Shown: positions 1 to 8,569 of the stretch, piece by piece | Numbering within the stretch: position 1 is the first letter of the stretch | How the letters are laid out: each line of letters begins with the position of its first letter | Notes under the pieces: model-generated | Database searches by the model: none | Told to the model about the DNA's origin: nothing | Seen by the model: only the letters and a program-made list of their open reading frames with translations | Position numbers and translations under genes: made by a program | From: an uncultured Porphyromonadaceae bacterium | GTDB taxonomy: Bacteria; Bacteroidota; Bacteroidia; Bacteroidales; Muribaculaceae | Reading direction: 5' to 3' | Length of the DNA: 64,000 nucleotides | Assembly (NCBI GenBank): GCA_947178165.1 | Contig: CAMWXH010000002.1 | Span: 28,863-92,862 of the forward strand

Positions 1-1
1 A

Positions 2-1444
2 AGGGAAATAGACGTTACAAAGACCACTTATTATACTTCACAAGATGGTATAATATTCGAAAAATGGGGTGAGGGAAGGGAATTGGTTGCGTGTCCTCCC
101 GGTCTGAAAGCCGACAGTTACTCCGTTCCCAACGATTGCCATACTATTTCAGCCGGAGCCTTCTGCTTTTCTTCCATATCCCATATCAAGCTGAACAATT
201 CATTAAAGGATTTGAAGGCGTATGCCTTTGCAGGTTCAGATATAGAGGAGTTGGAGGTAAATGCAGATCTGCTGAATAGTTTTAGGTATATCTACGGTCT
301 TTGTGTGAATGCCAAAAAACTTCAGAAGATTCATGTGGTCGGTGAGAATACGGCATGTTTTGACCGTTTCTCCTTTGCAATGTGTACTGGTCTAAAAGAG
401 GTTATCGTGGATAATTCCGTTGAACTTAAGACAGGAGCATTGTATGGGTGCTCGGCTCTTAAGGAATTCCCTTTTCACTTGATATATTCTATGGAAGGAG
501 CTCAGGAATTGATTACATATTCCGGTGAAGGAAGACAATTTCAAGGAAGCGGGCTTGAATCTGTGGAATTTCCGTCTCATCTCTACATGGTGCCTGAATT
601 TTGTTTCAGCGACTGTCCTGACTTAAAGGACGTGAGCTTTAATCAAAATGGAGGATCTACTGAAGTGATAGATTATGGTGGCTTTAAAAACTGCGCTTCT
701 TTGGAATTCATTACTCTTGACGGTATAAAGGAAGTGAGAGGCGGTGCATTCGCAGGAACCCCTATAAAGAAAATAATAGTGCCCTCATGGGATGAGAATG
801 AGGAAAATTTAAAAGTTGGTCTCAGCTTTGATTTCCTTCCGGAAACTAAATGGTATATTGATTCTCCTTGTATAAAATATGTAAGTGCCGATGGCTCAAA
901 TAATATGACAAGCGCCACCTTCATTGTCTCAACCTTTCAAAAGATAAGGACGGTGCCTAACCATTGGAAGCAACTCTACTGTCCTGCAGGTATGAAAGGT
1001 TATTATGAGAATCTATACGAGTCAAGCACATGGGGAGGACCGGTCACCGAACTTTTTACAATGAATAAAGTAGACGATTCTAAATCCATTGGAATTCATC
1101 CTAATCCGGAAGTGCATGATATACATTTTGAAATAACCTCTGTATTTTTTTATGGTAAGCAAGGGGTATCAGATGGTAACGGAATCTGGACCTATCCCCA
1201 AATGGATAGTCTGGCAGGTGTAAAGATAAAGGTTGATTATTTAGTTGATGATGTTCCAATGTCAACGACTTATCCTGCTGATTACACTACAGGTATTATC
1301 GAGTCATCCATAGCGGCAAGGGCTGTAACCGGAATATATGATATTAGTGGAAAGTATTCCGGTCAGACTCTTAACAATCTTATACCCGGCATTTATATCG
1401 TGAGGTTCTCTGACGGTTCATCCCAAAAGATTGTCAAGAAATAA
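2..1444 (+). CDS. BspA-like leucine-rich repeat surface protein, 3' part (5' end outside window), C-terminal sorting-like tail
   Basis: ORF track starts at a TTG (83), but the frame is open back to base 2 (REIDVTKTTYYTSQDGIIFEKWGEGRELVACPPGLK). Repeats of the form 'AFxxCxxLKxVxF' fit BspA-type LRRs. C-term GIYIVRFSDGSSQKIVKK resembles a Por/T9SS-like tail. Confidence 0.8.
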   Translation, partial: REIDVTKTTYYTSQDGIIFEKWGEGRELVACPPGLKADSYSVPNDCHTISAGAFCFSSISHIKLNNSLKDLKAYAFAGSDIEELEVNADLLNSFRYIYGLCVNAKKLQKIHVVGENTACFDRFSFAMCTGLKEVIVDNSVELKTGALYGCSALKEFPFHLIYSMEGAQELITYSGEGRQFQGSGLESVEFPSHLYMVPEFCFSDCPDLKDVSFNQNGGSTEVIDYGGFKNCASLEFITLDGIKEVRGGAFAGTPIKKIIVPSWDENEENLKVGLSFDFLPETKWYIDSPCIKYVSADGSNNMTSATFIVSTFQKIRTVPNHWKQLYCPAGMKGYYENLYESSTWGGPVTELFTMNKVDDSKSIGIHPNPEVHDIHFEITSVFFYGKQGVSDGNGIWTYPQMDSLAGVKIKVDYLVDDVPMSTTYPADYTTGIIESSIAARAVTGIYDISGKYSGQTLNNLIPGIYIVRFSDGSSQKIVKK

Positions 1445-1472
1445 TTATCTACAATAATAGATGAGATATCAA

Positions 1473-1514
1473 AGGCGGGGTTTCTCGGTGAGTATTCACG
1501 GAGTAATCCCGCCT
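1473..1514 (+). repeat. Long hairpin AGGCGGG...CCCGCCT with inner CTCgGTGA/TCACgGAG stem downstream of the BspA-like gene
   Basis: Complementary arms read directly in the sequence. No clear U-tract, so terminator status is uncertain. Confidence 0.5.
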
Positions 1515-1725
1515 ATATAGATTGCCAAATTCAGTGAATGGTGGCGCCACATTTTTATGGTTCGTCACCATTACTGCCGACAATTCGGGAGCCAGTCTCA
1601 GTATCAAATAAGAGGATGCACCTGCAGAATAGTAAATTATCTTCTTAATTCCCACACACTTTTTGATTTTTCCGACGTTTATATGAATAAATTGTCTTAC
1701 CTTTGTATTCTAAATAGCAGATATT

Positions 1726-1941
1726 ATGTCAGAACAGGAAATGAATTCATATCGCTTCAACTCCGGGCAAGAACCTACCGACGAGATGCTTGCTCAGATA
1801 ATGAGGGAGGTGGCAGAAGAAGCACGGGAGAAGAATGCCAAGGCTACCGCTGAGTATTTTGCAAATATGCGTCGGCAGGCAGAGGAAGTCAAAGCGCAGT
1901 GGAGTAAAAGAATAAACGAGGTCATAAGGGCAACATTATGA
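1726..1941 (+). CDS. Small antitoxin-like protein (paralog of the ORF at 3008)
   Basis: MSEQEMNSYRFNSGQEPTDEMLAQIMREVAEEA... nearly matches the 3008-3217 product. 4-nt overlap with next ORF. TACCTTTG box upstream. Confidence 0.75.
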   Translation: MSEQEMNSYRFNSGQEPTDEMLAQIMREVAEEAREKNAKATAEYFANMRRQAEEVKAQWSKRINEVIRATL

Positions 1942-2306
1942 GAATAAACCACATTGCACTTTATGTCCACGATCTTGAAGGCGCAAAGAGATTCTTTGAA
2001 ATCTTTTTCAACGCTACTTCAAATGAAATGTATCATAATCCCAAGACAGGATTAAAGACCTACTTTTTGTCTTTTCCTGACGGAGGAAGAGTTGAAATTA
2101 TGAACTGCCCAGGTATTCTATCCTCTTCCTTTAATCCCTTTCGTCAAGGGTATATCCATCTTGCAATGAGTGTAGGATCCAAAGAATTGGTAGATAATAT
2201 AACATTAGAGTTGGCAAATAGCGGATATGAAATCCTTAGCGGTCCACGTACTACTGGAGATGGATATTACGAGAGTTGCATACGCGCCTTTGAAGATAAT
2301 ATATGA
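1938..2306 (+). CDS. VOC/glyoxalase-like protein, apparently C-terminally clipped
   Basis: MRINHIALYVHDLEGAKRFFEIFF...GYIHLAMSVGS...GPRTTGDGYYESCI is VOC-like. The usual C-terminal 'EGNxIEI' strand is missing. Confidence 0.75.
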   Translation: MRINHIALYVHDLEGAKRFFEIFFNATSNEMYHNPKTGLKTYFLSFPDGGRVEIMNCPGILSSSFNPFRQGYIHLAMSVGSKELVDNITLELANSGYEILSGPRTTGDGYYESCIRAFEDNI

Positions 2307-2404
2307 ATAATTCTCTTAAAATCGCATTTGAAAACTTGTCAAGCTTTCAAATAACAATCATTTCTTCTTCGGAAATCAAATCTTCCCATTATCCGATTCT
2401 CACT

Positions 2405-2599
2405 CTAAGCCACAATATCCTCAATCGGACGGTTCACGGCTACATACTTAACCTTGAATAGTTCATCTTCTTCGGCTCTCTTGTCAAGATAAGCCTTGAT
2501 GACTGCGCCAAAACGCTCAGTGCCTTTCGGCAATTTCTTCTTTCCCTCCTGCGTGGTCGCTGTGGGTGTCAGTGGGGTTGTCTCCTTAATTTCTTTCAT
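2405..2599 (-). pseudogene. Truncated PcfK-like protein (N-terminal part)
   Basis: FGAVIKAYLDKRAEEDELFKVKYVAVNRPIEDIVA* resembles the N-terminal core of PcfK-like proteins. Stop comes where the usual YIL...GFTDDEI region should begin. Confidence 0.5.
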
Positions 2600-2639
2600 A
2601 GTTCCTTGTCCTTAAATTATAGTTCTGATACGCTCGCTT

Positions 2640-2846
2640 AAACGTTCGATTCATTTCCCTTTTGTTATGATCTTTTGAGCATTTCGGTAGGGCTGGCCGT
2701 TTTTCGCGCAAGTCAAGAACTGCGGCCACAAGGGAGGAAAAGACAAGTGTGGAGTCGGAGACGGAAAGCAAAGCGGCACTTGGCGTTCCTCCCGGACGCA
2801 GTAACTTTGAACGGAAAAACGCTGCCTGACGAGACTCAATAATCAT
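2640..2846 (-). repeat. Leader repeat copy 1 (upstream of truncated PcfK-like ORF)
   Basis: Near-identical to 4980-5180: ...CATTTCCCTTTTGT.ATG.TCTTTTGAGCAT...GGGCTGGCCGTTTTTCG.GCAAGTCAAGAACTGCGGCCACAAGGGAGGAAAAGACAAGTGTG.AGTCGGAGACGGAAAG... on + strand. Confidence 0.85.
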
Positions 2847-3007
2847 AAAAGGAAAGAAACAGTTTCTCTATGTAGTCATTACAAATGGGTTTGCATAGTT
2901 TCTCAATAACCTCATTATATGTGTTTATCTTCTGAATACCTGTTACCTAATGATTAAACTATGGCAAAAAATTTGTAACTTTGCGAAATAATATAAAGAT
3001 TTCTATT

Positions 3008-3217
3008 ATGTCAGAACAGGAAATGAACTCTTATCGTTTCACTTCCGGTCAAGAACCGAGTGATGAGATGCTGTCTCAGATTATGAAAGAGGTGGCTCAT
3101 GACGCAAAGAAACGTCAGGAGCAAGCGACTGATGCCTATTTTTCAGAAATGCGACGTGAGGCCGAAGCTGTTAAGGCAAAATGGGCTGACAGAATAAACA
3201 AAGCAATCAATGGTTAA
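3008..3217 (+). CDS. Small antitoxin-like protein paired with zeta-like toxin
   Basis: MSEQEMNSYRFTSGQEPSDEMLSQIMKEVA... overlaps the zeta-like toxin ORF. TAACTTTG box about 30 nt upstream. ATG at 3008 preferred over track start 2981. Confidence 0.75.
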   Translation: MSEQEMNSYRFTSGQEPSDEMLSQIMKEVAHDAKKRQEQATDAYFSEMRREAEAVKAKWADRINKAING

Positions 3218-3827
3218 GGCTGGAAGAAAACCTGAGCTTATAGTAATAGCCGGACCTAATGGATCCGGCAAAACTTCCGTTACCCAAAAGTTTCTTCATC
3301 ATGAATGGGCGGATGGCACCGTGTATATCAATCCCGATCAAGTGGCAAACGAAAAATTTGGTGATTGGAACTCTCAGGATGCAGTATTGAAGGCCGCCAA
3401 TTATTGTGAAGAATGGCGGGAAAGATGTCTTCGGGAGAAAGTGAGCTTTGTTTTTGAAACAGTATTCTCTGCAGAAGATAAGATTGACTTCCTCATTCGT
3501 GCAAAAGAAGCCGGCTTCTTTATCCGGGTATTCTTTATATCGACAAATCATCCTTCAATAAACGCATCAAGAATAGCGAAGCGAGTTATGGAAGGCGGTC
3601 ATGATGTCCCTATCCGCAAGATTATCTCAAGATACACAAAATCCATCATTAACTGCGAGTCTATAGCGCCATTAGTGGATAGACTGTATGTCTATGATAA
3701 CTCAGTTAATGATCAGGATGCCCGGATTCAGTTCAGATTAAGCAATGGCAGACTTGAAAAGATGTACGTTACCGAGCTGCCTACATGGGCAAAGAATATC
3801 ATTCCGATTACTCTGAACCAGGATTAA
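3210..3827 (+). CDS. Zeta toxin-like P-loop kinase
   Basis: Walker A GPNGSGKTS; VYINPDQVANE; FETVFS; RVFFISTNHP; layout typical of zeta-toxin/UDP-GlcNAc-kinase-like proteins. Confidence 0.85.
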   Translation: MVKAGRKPELIVIAGPNGSGKTSVTQKFLHHEWADGTVYINPDQVANEKFGDWNSQDAVLKAANYCEEWRERCLREKVSFVFETVFSAEDKIDFLIRAKEAGFFIRVFFISTNHPSINASRIAKRVMEGGHDVPIRKIISRYTKSIINCESIAPLVDRLYVYDNSVNDQDARIQFRLSNGRLEKMYVTELPTWAKNIIPITLNQD

Positions 3828-3845
3828 TCAAGGGCATACTCTGTA

Positions 3846-4082
3846 TCAGTTCGCACAATCTCCGTTACTATTTCTTGGAGCCGTCAGTAAAGTTGTCTGC
3901 TGAATAATGGCTTTCTTGGTAACGACAGTTCCACCTCCGGATAAGCCGGCGCGACGCAAATATCCATAACCGCACCCAACATCTTCAGGGGATAGATGAT
4001 GGAAGATAGCAGCAATAGATCCAAATGCGTATGACTTACGCTTCCCGATAAGATGCACGATGATAACTTTGGTGGATTTCAT
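3846..4082 (-). CDS. Hypothetical small protein
   Basis: 78-aa ORF followed upstream by an AT-rich region; plausible coding composition (KRKSYAFGSIAAIFHHLSPEDVG). Confidence 0.5.
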   Translation of the reverse strand: MKSTKVIIVHLIGKRKSYAFGSIAAIFHHLSPEDVGCGYGYLRRAGLSGGGTVVTKKAIIQQTTLLTAPRNSNGDCAN

Positions 4083-4176
4083 ATAAGAAGATATTAATTA
4101 GGTTGCAAATATACGTTATTTGCAACCTTTTTCAAAATATCCACAATCTAATCTATGATTTTAAGTCTTACTGATA

Positions 4177-4229
4177 GCGGTTTCGCGAAGCCTGCGGAGA
4201 GAAACCGCCCCGGCATATACCGAGGCGGT
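4177..4229. repeat. Two overlapping, mutually exclusive hairpins
   Basis: GCGGTTTC(4177-4184)/GAAACCGC(4201-4208) and ACCGCC(4204-4209)/GGCGGT(4224-4229) share the middle arm. Confidence 0.6.
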
Positions 4230-4246
4230 CAATATAAAGGGTCTCT

Positions 4247-4483
4247 TTACATTACCATAACATGACAATCCATAACATCGGATGCCTTTCCAAAAGCGGG
4301 GAAATACGAGAAATAGGGATAGGTCTCACCGCTCTCTTCACTTACAGGCGATACAATCTGCACCTTATTGTCGTTCCACCACTCATCTACGATTGTCTTA
4401 TCTTCGTCCGTTAGACCGGTGCTATCTCCATTTACAAGATAGCACATAGCCCAGACCGGAATAGGCTCTATGAAAAATTCCAT
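4247..4483 (-). CDS. Hypothetical small acidic protein (possibly DUF6926-like)
   Basis: 78-aa ORF, 9 nt downstream of the next ORF on the same strand. Confidence 0.6.
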   Translation of the reverse strand: MEFFIEPIPVWAMCYLVNGDSTGLTDEDKTIVDEWWNDNKVQIVSPVSEESGETYPYFSYFPAFGKASDVMDCHVMVM

Positions 4484-4492
4484 AATTTCTGA

Positions 4493-4966
4493 TTAAGAAT
4501 GATAGCCTATGACGGCACCGAAATAGAGTTTATCCCCCTTGCTGAGAGTTGCGACCACTCTCATAAGTTCGATTGATTTCTCAGCAGTAGTTTCACCACA
4601 CTCAAAGAGGCTTGCCGTATTGAACGGATTAAGAATAGACCTTTTCAAGACCCTCATGGTTCCGTATTCATCCATCACATTAGCAGGAGTGATAGACTTG
4701 GTAACCTTCATAACGGAATCAAAATAAGATTTTTTCCACATAGGGAATCCTCCGTTATAGGTCAGTGTCATATCAGGATTGAGTGAGAACATACCTTTGG
4801 GAAGGGTCTGTTCTACAAGTTTCTTGATAGCGGTCTCACGCTCTGACTCCTCAATATCGTATGTGTAATCCAATAATACACTTTCACCCTCCTTGATATT
4901 GTCAGAATCGAGGATGTCATTCTCTGACAATGGAGCCGTTCTCACTTGAAAAATGTAACTGTGCAT
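4493..4966 (-). CDS. Hypothetical protein
   Basis: 157-aa ORF co-directional with 4247-4483; preceded by the leader repeat. Confidence 0.7.
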   Translation of the reverse strand: MHSYIFQVRTAPLSENDILDSDNIKEGESVLLDYTYDIEESERETAIKKLVEQTLPKGMFSLNPDMTLTYNGGFPMWKKSYFDSVMKVTKSITPANVMDEYGTMRVLKRSILNPFNTASLFECGETTAEKSIELMRVVATLSKGDKLYFGAVIGYHS

Positions 4967-4970
4967 AGTT

Positions 4971-5180
4971 TCAAAATTTAAAGTTCTGATTCATTTCCCT
5001 TTTGTCATGCTCTTTTGAGCATCTTCGGCAGGGCTGGCCGTTTTTCGTGCAAGTCAAGAACTGCGGCCACAAGGGAGGAAAAGACAAGTGTGAAGTCGGA
5101 GACGGAAAGTTCAGTGTCACTTGACGTTCCTCCCGGACGCAGTAACTTTGCACAGAAAAACGCTACCCGGACGAGGCTCA
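4971..5180 (-). repeat. Leader repeat copy 2
   Basis: Near-identical to 2640-2846 (see copy 1). Confidence 0.85.
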
Positions 5181-5219
5181 GTGCTCACAAGTGAAAAGTG
5201 TAATACCTCAATGTATCAC

Positions 5220-5262
5220 AAAAAAACTCAAAACAACATCCTTTTAAAGATGAAGTTTTGAG
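5220..5262 (-). terminator. Rho-independent terminator of the CBASS operon
   Basis: On - strand: CTCAAAAC...GTTTTGAG stem with inner CATC/GATG pairs followed by TTTTTTT; about 30 nt past the CD-NTase stop. Confidence 0.75.
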
Positions 5263-5292
5263 CTTATATAGTAGGATGGTATATTTTACAGT

Positions 5293-6951
5293 TTAAGGCT
5301 GATATACTCCTTTATGGTATCCGCCGCCAAGCCACTTTCCAGTATCAAGCCATACTTCATAGAAATAGCACCATTCAGCCGCCCATGGTACTATGGTTCT
5401 TGAAATGAACTTTTGTGGTGTCCATTCGCCTTCAGCGTATAGACATAACATCTGTTTGCCATGCTTGCTATCTCTATAGATGTGATTGAAATCCGCATCT
5501 TCCATCTTCCTAACAAGATTGTTTGGCTTCACAACTTCGATAATCGGACACGTTCCATGGGTAAAGGAGACGCGTAGCGTGTATTCATCACTTTTGGGAG
5601 TGGGCCTTACCGTAATATACCATTGAGCCTTCCCCTTAACCAGAGTACCTCTTGATTCGGGATAATCATCTATTAGTTTTCTCAACTGAGTTTGAACAGG
5701 AATAGCACATATTCTTTTAGAAAAAGCAGGCATATTACCGGCAAGGTTAGTATGAGGTGGAGATGATATTCGGTTCGCAGCGGTTGTCAGAGTGCCAGTT
5801 GTGGAACTTATTCCTACTAATCCTGATTTTACAGCCTGATGTATTTTGTCTCCCTCGATTGCCCTAGCTCTAACCGTAGCTGTCTCTCCGAATATTTCCT
5901 TGAGTTTACGTTTATAAGCTTCACCGTTTAAGTTAACTAAAGCTTGAATATCTGCTTTAAGTGCTTCTATCCATTTGTAAAAGAAAATTTTTTTCTGGGA
6001 TTTTTCTTCCCACTTATCAGCGAAATTCTCTCTGTTGTTGACTGGATTACGCACAAAATACGTTCTTCCATCGTATGTGATGTAATTGGTCATGTTATTG
6101 ATTACATACACGAGTGTATCCAAGAGGTTGCCATCCGGGGCATGGTCATAAGCTTGGGCAGCCAGAGTCGTCAGAAGAATTGAGACAGGCATATCCTCAT
6201 GACCATCAAACATCATATCTCTATGACGTTTTAATAACATTACAATCTTTTGAAGAATGGTTTTGGTCTTAGGTGCCTGATATTTTGGAAATGCTTCAAC
6301 CTCGGCTCTAAGAAGTAAAGCGGAAGCACTTTTATGTTTCAGTTCATTTTTCAGAGCAATCATAAGAAACCAATCAGCATACCCAATCGGATTACTCTGA
6401 GGCCAATTGGGGCGAAAAGTATCCCAATTATATCCTTGATGCTTTTTGTCTGTAATCGCGAGTATATAATCGTTAGGATTTAAGCTCTTCATTTGAATAC
6501 TACGAATATAGTCTGCTGATATGGCACAGGGTAGTACGTCCACGTGACTACCATTAGCATACACTATTGTCACGCATCTTCGTCCGCCATTTTTATCCTT
6601 CAGCATTTTCCCATAAACAGGGTCGTTAAGAAGTGCTTTGAGAACAGCCTCTTTTACCATTTTCTGAGTCCAAGAGGACGGGATATTTCGCAATTCGACT
6701 ATAACATCAACATCGAAGTTACCATCGTTTTTGTGAGATCGAGTACTTGTCCCCAGACGCATAGAGCCTTGTGGTCTAAGCTTAGGATTAAAGGCTGCAA
6801 GAACAGTATTGTTATTAAGTGCTCTTGTTATGGCACTGTATTGTTGTTCTGCTTGTTGAAACATGGCTTCCGTTGGCGCGATGCTTTCGGAAACTGTTTC
6901 AAGAACCAGACTGAGGTAAGCCCTCATATTTGTAGGAACTGTCAAAGTCAT
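5293..6951 (-). CDS. CBASS CD-NTase (cGAS/DncV-like) with C-terminal E2-like domain
   Basis: RPQGSMRLGTSTRSHKN..FDVDVIVEL and SHVDVLP nucleotidyltransferase motifs. C-term MLCLYAEGEWTPQKFISRTIVPWAAEWCYFYEVWLDTGKWLGGGYH resembles standalone E2-like CBASS proteins. Confidence 0.85.
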   Translation of the reverse strand: MTLTVPTNMRAYLSLVLETVSESIAPTEAMFQQAEQQYSAITRALNNNTVLAAFNPKLRPQGSMRLGTSTRSHKNDGNFDVDVIVELRNIPSSWTQKMVKEAVLKALLNDPVYGKMLKDKNGGRRCVTIVYANGSHVDVLPCAISADYIRSIQMKSLNPNDYILAITDKKHQGYNWDTFRPNWPQSNPIGYADWFLMIALKNELKHKSASALLLRAEVEAFPKYQAPKTKTILQKIVMLLKRHRDMMFDGHEDMPVSILLTTLAAQAYDHAPDGNLLDTLVYVINNMTNYITYDGRTYFVRNPVNNRENFADKWEEKSQKKIFFYKWIEALKADIQALVNLNGEAYKRKLKEIFGETATVRARAIEGDKIHQAVKSGLVGISSTTGTLTTAANRISSPPHTNLAGNMPAFSKRICAIPVQTQLRKLIDDYPESRGTLVKGKAQWYITVRPTPKSDEYTLRVSFTHGTCPIIEVVKPNNLVRKMEDADFNHIYRDSKHGKQMLCLYAEGEWTPQKFISRTIVPWAAEWCYFYEVWLDTGKWLGGGYHKGVYQP

Positions 6952-8126
6952 AGATTAGAAATTGTTATGGCCTCCTTGTCCATATTTAATGATGAGATAT
7001 AATCGTATATACGAAGGCTGTTATTAGCCTTTTTCATATATTTCAATCCAAACATGACTGCTGCCGAATTTGGAATCGCTGAATATACATGAATAATGTC
7101 TCCTGGCGCTTTTGAAATTTCATCAAGTAAGTTGAGCACCGTCTCGCCGAATACGTTAAGACGATGACTGGATTTTATGGATTCATAATGAGGACCCTCA
7201 AAAGGCATTATTTCCCAGATGGCTGATACTCCGTCATCGATTCTATCTCTTATTGGAGAAGTCAGACTTAAAAGTAAAACTTTACGTGCAGGTCTCAAAC
7301 GCTTCTGGTCTGGTCGAAATATTTTGAATCTTATTTCACCTTCGTCAGTATCATTCTTCCATGCCCATTGATTGTCTTCCCCTCTAAAAAGATTTTGAAT
7401 GTTGGTAACATTGAAATCTGCAAGAAGGTGTCCGAACAGAATTAGCAATGGAATTGGGGCAATACCAAAAACTGCAAGCTTTTCTCCCTGTTTAATACAT
7501 GGGGCGACTTCATTCTTGAATTGAGCGCGTAACTCTTTTTCTGCTATTTCCCAGTAATCTTTATCTCGCTCGGTTCCGCTAATATGGATTATTATTTCAG
7601 CCGGATGTTGGTTTCCTACAAAGTAGTCGGGGAAAAGGGCTTCTCGAATTTGATTATCAGAAATGGTTATAGGTTGAGCACCGATAGGAGCGCAAAATCG
7701 CACAGCTCTACGGCATTTTTCATGGGTTGGATTAGTCTGAGCTTTGATTCTACGTTCATGATCCTCCTTCCACTTTCTGAGTAGACTTTCATCATACTTG
7801 CCTTCGTTTTCCTTTTTGTCAATCATTGTATGACAAGTAGGACAGAGGATCATAATGTTGTCTTCGCTGTCGATATACTCCTGAGGATAATCCTTTACGT
7901 TCGGACGTGGACCATCGGTGCTGTGCGCGATAATGTGAGCCAATTCCCCAAACTTACCCTTGTCACCGAGGTACTCGTGGTTTAAAAGATAGCTGTTGCA
8001 CATACAACAGTATCCTCCGCATTTGACCCATAATCGGATCTGCTGTTCAGTTGTCCATTTCGGCCTTCTGCCGTGTAGGAACAAATTTGACTGTTCTTCA
8101 AAGTTTAGTTTCTTTGCCATAGGCAT
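6948..8126 (-). CDS. cap5: HNH endonuclease-SAVED effector (Cap5-like) of CBASS
   Basis: N-term HNH (CGGYCCMCNSYL...ELAHIIAHS...NIMILCPTCHTMID); C-term SAVED-like (IIHISGTERDKDYW...LAVFGIAPIPLLILFGHLLAD...IIHVYSAIPNSAAVMFGLKYMKK). ATGA overlap with CD-NTase. Confidence 0.88.
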   Translation of the reverse strand: MPMAKKLNFEEQSNLFLHGRRPKWTTEQQIRLWVKCGGYCCMCNSYLLNHEYLGDKGKFGELAHIIAHSTDGPRPNVKDYPQEYIDSEDNIMILCPTCHTMIDKKENEGKYDESLLRKWKEDHERRIKAQTNPTHEKCRRAVRFCAPIGAQPITISDNQIREALFPDYFVGNQHPAEIIIHISGTERDKDYWEIAEKELRAQFKNEVAPCIKQGEKLAVFGIAPIPLLILFGHLLADFNVTNIQNLFRGEDNQWAWKNDTDEGEIRFKIFRPDQKRLRPARKVLLLSLTSPIRDRIDDGVSAIWEIMPFEGPHYESIKSSHRLNVFGETVLNLLDEISKAPGDIIHVYSAIPNSAAVMFGLKYMKKANNSLRIYDYISSLNMDKEAITISNL

Positions 8127-8154
8127 AATTATTAAGTGTTTTTAATAATAGAAT

Positions 8155-8227
8155 CCTTGGCACGAAAAAGGTCGTAAAACGCTTGGGTATGCCAAAATAA
8201 TTGGCTACCTTTGCCGTGCCGAAGGGA
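8155..8227. promoter_or_regulatory. Promoter inside an inverted repeat (CCTTGGCACG ... CGTGCCGAAGG)
   Basis: TTG (8183-8185), 20-bp spacer, TACCTTTG (8206-8213), matching the Bacteroidetes -33/-7 pattern. Flanking arms are nearly complementary. Confidence 0.6.
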
Positions 8228-8309
8228 TCTTGGTCGGTCCCGAAGGACAAACGAATAAATTAAACCATCGAAAGAGGCTGTGTGCAAGACAGTCTCTTTC
8301 TCTTTTTTT
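8220..8309 (+). ncRNA. Candidate ~90-nt small RNA
   Basis: Strong promoter just upstream; GGGA..TCCC hairpin; terminal AAAGAGgCTGT/ACAGtCTCTTT stem followed by a T-run (8303-8309). No significant ORF. Confidence 0.55.
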
Positions 8310-8569
8310 ACTGTCTTTTCTTTGGTCTATAAAGTAATAATATGGTTATGGCAGAATATGCCGCTGTTCTGAATGCAAAAGTAATCATTTCTAACGAAAT
8401 AACAAATCTGCTCTATTGTAATGTTTTTCGTTTTGGGAAACTTTTTCTTTGACCAGTTTGTTCAATTACTTGAATCATTGTTAGATAAGATTTTTTTTGA
8501 CAAACTTTTTTAGATTATTTCGATAGAAAGTCTATTAAGGTGTCACACATTCTTTAGAAAAAGCTTGAC

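Noticed and set aside
2586-2846. 86-aa ORF in leader repeat copy 1 (and 60-aa ORF 4971-5153)
   Set aside because: Both lie in the repeated leader; better explained as non-coding cis element.
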